In this document: positions 40,005 to 42,063 of the stretch, in pieces
How the letters are laid out: every line of letters starts with the position of its first letter
Position numbering within the stretch: position 1 is the stretch's first letter
Source of the DNA: Nocardioides sp. SR21
GTDB taxonomy: Bacteria > Actinomycetota > Actinomycetes > Propionibacteriales > Nocardioidaceae
Assembly (NCBI RefSeq): GCF_022761125.1
Contig: NZ_JAKWJR010000018.1
Span: 1-42,063, forward strand
Length of the DNA: 42,063 nucleotides
Direction: 5' to 3'
The notes under the pieces: generated by a model
What the model was told of the DNA's origin: nothing
The model's input: only the letters and a program-made list of their open reading frames with translations
Database searches by the model: none
Translations under genes and position numbers: made by a program

Positions 40005-40424
40005 ATGGCTGTAGACCTGAGCAAGCCGCACGCCGAAGGCCTCAACGGGGCGGTCGCGGCAGAGTTGCGAGCCGAGAAGGCTGCGCAGAACCTGACTAAC
40101 CAGGAGATCGCGGACAGGTCGGGCATTCCCGTCGTCTCGGTTCAGCGGTACCTGGTTCCGAAGCGCGGCATCGAGGTCGTGGTCCTGGAGAAGCTCGCCG
40201 CCGCAGTCGGCAAGAAGGCCTCCGAGATCGTAGAGGCAGCCGAGCGGCGCCTCGAGCGCATCGCGCAGTTCGAAGCCGAGGAGCGAGCTGGGCAGGGGCG
40301 TGTGATCCCGATGCCTCGACCCGGTCTGAACGATGACCTGTCGGAGGAGACGTCTAGCGTCCGGCCGCAGGTCGCGAAGCGGTCTGCCGAAGAGGCCGGC
40401 GCTTCCGAGTTCGACCAGCAGTAG
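40005..40424 (+). CDS. immunity repressor (XRE-family)
   Basis: 139 aa from ATG 40005. N-terminal HTH: LTNQEIADRSGIPVVSVQRYL followed by EVVVLEKLAAAVGK. The C-terminal half (EAAERRLERIAQFEAEERAG onward) is charged and probably a dimerisation or peptidase-recognition region. A leaderless start is likely. Followed after 26 nt by an ImmA-like peptidase, which would inactivate it during induction, as in ICEBs1-type switches. Confidence 0.82.
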   Translation: MAVDLSKPHAEGLNGAVAAELRAEKAAQNLTNQEIADRSGIPVVSVQRYLVPKRGIEVVVLEKLAAAVGKKASEIVEAAERRLERIAQFEAEERAGQGRVIPMPRPGLNDDLSEETSSVRPQVAKRSAEEAGASEFDQQ

Positions 40425-40450
40425 CGGGGACATGGGGATCGGGGGATCAG

Positions 40451-40849
40451 ATGCACAGATTCGATGAACTGGCTCAGCATGCGGCTGACCTGAGGATCGA
40501 CGTCGCGTGGACGTTCGACCTGCCCGGCGACATCCACGCCTTCTATGAGCACGACGACCGACTCATCGTCCTCAACCACCGCTGCACGCAGGCGCAAGTG
40601 ATTGGCGCGCTGGCACACGAGGTGGGTCACGCGGTCTTTGGGGATCGCTGCTCGACCGAGGCCATCGAGCGACGAGCGGACGAGTACGGAGCCAGCCTCG
40701 TCATCGGCCGCGACGAGTACGCCGACGCCGAGTCCCTCGTCGGCCCGCACGCCGGCGCGCTCGCGCGGCAGCTGGACGTCACGCGCGACCTGGTCCTGGC
40801 ATGGCGCCGCTGGTGGTGGCGCATCGGCCGCCTCGAGGAGGCGGCGTAG
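40451..40849 (+). CDS. ImmA/IrrE-type metallopeptidase
   Basis: 132 aa. HEVGH zinc motif (H56, E57, H60) with a further acidic ligand in RRADEYGA (E78 or D77). The upstream DDRLIVLNHR strand fits the family. GGGG-rich ribosome-binding site upstream of ATG 40451. Its stop TAG is directly followed by the integrase ATG. In related systems ImmA cleaves the cognate repressor; the adjacent repressor is the expected substrate. Confidence 0.85.
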   Translation: MHRFDELAQHAADLRIDVAWTFDLPGDIHAFYEHDDRLIVLNHRCTQAQVIGALAHEVGHAVFGDRCSTEAIERRADEYGASLVIGRDEYADAESLVGPHAGALARQLDVTRDLVLAWRRWWWRIGRLEEAA

Positions 40850-41974
40850 ATGGCCTGGACCGAGAAGCTGCCCAGCGGGAAGTACCGCGGCGTCTACCGC
40901 GACGCGGCCGGCCGCCGCCGGAGCGTAGGCACGTTCGGTCACAAGGCCGCGGCCCTCCGAGCCGCGAACGCCAAGGAGACCGAGGTCAGGCGCCGGCTGC
41001 GCGAGGACCCGGACGCGCACAAGAAGCTCTGGGGGGAGTGGGTCGAGGAGTGGTGGCCCACGCGCGGCGTGGAGCCGTCGACCGAGCGGACCGATCGCGG
41101 CCGCCGGGACCTGCACCTCAAGCCGCGATGGGAGAGCGTCCAGCTCGGCGCCATCCGCCGACACGACGTCAAGGCGTGGGTCGCGGACCTGCTCCGCGGC
41201 GGCATGAGTCCGTCCACGGCCCAGCGCTGCATCCACCTGCTGTCTGCCTCCCTGGTGGCAGCCGTCGACGCCGAGATCCTGGACGGCAACCCCGCGGCTC
41301 GCATCGACGTCGCGAAGGGTGGGCGGAAGATCGAGCGCTTCCTCACGCACGACGAGCTCGATGCTGCGCTCGCGCAGATGGCCACCTCGGACGAGCGCCT
41401 CGTCGCGGAGTTCCTCGCCTACACCGGCTTGCGCTGGGGCGAAATGGCCGGCCTGCATGTCCACCGCGTCGACCTCGAGCGCGGGCTGGTGCGCGTCGTG
41501 GAGACCTACGACGAGAAGGGTCGGCAGATCAAGGCGTACCCGAAGGGCGAGGACGAGCGCGTCGTGCCGTTGACCGCCTCCCTGATCGAGCAGCTTCGGC
41601 CGCGCGTCGAGGGTCGCGCCAAGGGTGCGTGCGGCGTCGACCACCGGGTCGGGGACTGCCGTCACGGCCTCGTGTTCACGGCCGAGCGCGGCGGCGTGCT
41701 GTCGAACAGCAACTACGCCAACCGGGTCTGGCATCCGGCCGTGCTTGACGCCGAGATCGGCCACGCCCGCATCCACGACCTGCGGCACACCTACGCGTCC
41801 TGGCTGCTCCAGGAGGGCGTCTCCCTGGCCGAGGTCGGGCAGCTGCTCGGACACAAGGTCGCGGCCACGACGCAGCGGTACGCGCACCTCGGGGAGGTCC
41901 GGCACGAGAAGGTGCTCAGGGCTCTCGGCGCGCGGCCGAAGAAGGCCAAGCAGAAGGGGCGAAAGACCGCCTGA
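40850..41974 (+). CDS. int: tyrosine integrase
   Basis: 374 aa. N-terminal arm-binding AP2-like part (KYRGVYRDAAGRRRSVGTFG), a core-binding SAM-like domain (about 58-155), and the catalytic domain with R195 (TGLRWGEM), K232 (PKGEDERVV), H309 and R312 (HDLRHTYAS), H335 (LLGHK) and Y344 (QRYAHL). All catalytic residues are present, so it should be active. Recombines the 45-bp tRNA-Arg repeat. Adjacent to attR. Confidence 0.95.
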   Translation: MAWTEKLPSGKYRGVYRDAAGRRRSVGTFGHKAAALRAANAKETEVRRRLREDPDAHKKLWGEWVEEWWPTRGVEPSTERTDRGRRDLHLKPRWESVQLGAIRRHDVKAWVADLLRGGMSPSTAQRCIHLLSASLVAAVDAEILDGNPAARIDVAKGGRKIERFLTHDELDAALAQMATSDERLVAEFLAYTGLRWGEMAGLHVHRVDLERGLVRVVETYDEKGRQIKAYPKGEDERVVPLTASLIEQLRPRVEGRAKGACGVDHRVGDCRHGLVFTAERGGVLSNSNYANRVWHPAVLDAEIGHARIHDLRHTYASWLLQEGVSLAEVGQLLGHKVAATTQRYAHLGEVRHEKVLRALGARPKKAKQKGRKTA

Positions 41975-41981
41975 TGAGGCG

Positions 41982-42004
41982 TTGCCCCAAATCTGCCCCA
42001 CGCG
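41982..42004. promoter_or_regulatory. putative integrase arm-type site, right copy
   Basis: Matches 164-187 apart from a 1-nt difference in the spacer. It lies 7 nt after the integrase stop and 14 nt before attR. Confidence 0.5.
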
Positions 42005-42018
42005 AGGCCAGATTCCAT

Positions 42019-42063
42019 GGGCGCCCCCGGCAGGATTCGAACCTGCGACCGTCGGATTAGAAG
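42019..42063 (-). repeat. attR: tRNA-Arg(UCU) 3' half
   Basis: Identical to 1-45. The tRNA gene would continue beyond the window to its 5' half, so an intact tRNA-Arg is probably restored at this junction after integration. Integrase side. Confidence 0.92.

Noticed and set aside
40005..40849. Toxin-antitoxin pair (HTH plus peptidase)
   Set aside because: An XRE regulator followed by an HExxH protein can look like one, but position next to the integrase and divergent Cro-like gene fits a repressor/ImmA switch.

Overview
The window is a complete integrated temperate phage (prophage) of a GC-rich actinobacterium, bounded exactly by a 45-bp direct repeat (1-45 and 42019-42063). The repeat is the 3' part, from the anticodon loop onward, of a minus-strand tRNA-Arg with anticodon UCU. 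A tyrosine integrase lies next to the right copy. A Nocardioides-like host (Propionibacteriales) is a guess from codon use and gene families; no host gene is inside the window. Tail sheath and tube genes make it a myovirus-type phage with a contractile tail.

Layout, left to right. 1-1194: attL, possible integrase arm sites and a small plus-strand operon behind a promoter covered by two tandem operators. 1213-3385: a lysogeny or accessory block with a gene of unknown function, a cluster of actinobacterial-type DnaA boxes, a DUF3800 gene preceded by two tiny genes, and a divergent lipoprotein. 3472-24765: the late operon, all minus strand and transcribed right to left. In order of transcription it holds TerS and TerL, a DUF935-type portal, a ClpP-like prohead protease/scaffold, a decoration protein, the major capsid, connectors, tail terminator, sheath, tube, tail chaperones with a -1 frameshift, tape measure, a baseplate hub with an NlpC/P60 domain, a collagen-like fibre, baseplate wedge genes, a glycine-rich tip protein, and a lysis/host-takeover end with small membrane proteins, an M15-type peptidase and an unusual nuclease/phosphatase-fold protein. 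An HNH gene (24842-25156) lies just upstream of TerS.

25254-28239 is an accessory island of four membrane proteins. Three share one architecture: N-terminal membrane segment(s), a charged helix, and a beta-rich domain ending in a conserved F-x-D-x3-x2-W-x-R motif. A broken second copy of part of the HNH gene lies inside the island. This is the best candidate here for an undescribed system, possibly superinfection exclusion. 28236-39879 is the early operon, minus strand and almost entirely joined by 1-8 nt stop/start overlaps. It has Cro-like and Xis-like regulators, a RecE/RecT-like pair, a cytosine-C5 and an adenine/N4 DNA methyltransferase, a phage-encoded DNA polymerase sliding clamp, and a replication initiator with a loader-like partner. 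A plus-strand membrane-protein gene interrupts it at 29150. 40005-41974 is the immunity/integration cassette on the plus strand: repressor, ImmA-like peptidase, integrase.

How it works together: the repressor and integrase are oriented opposite to the early genes across a repeat-rich operator region (39880-40004). Several genes likely to be on in the lysogen, including the repressor, share a TANNNT hexamer 6-7 nt before the start codon, the geometry of leaderless actinobacterial promoters. All functions are inferred from sequence features and family knowledge; no searches were run.
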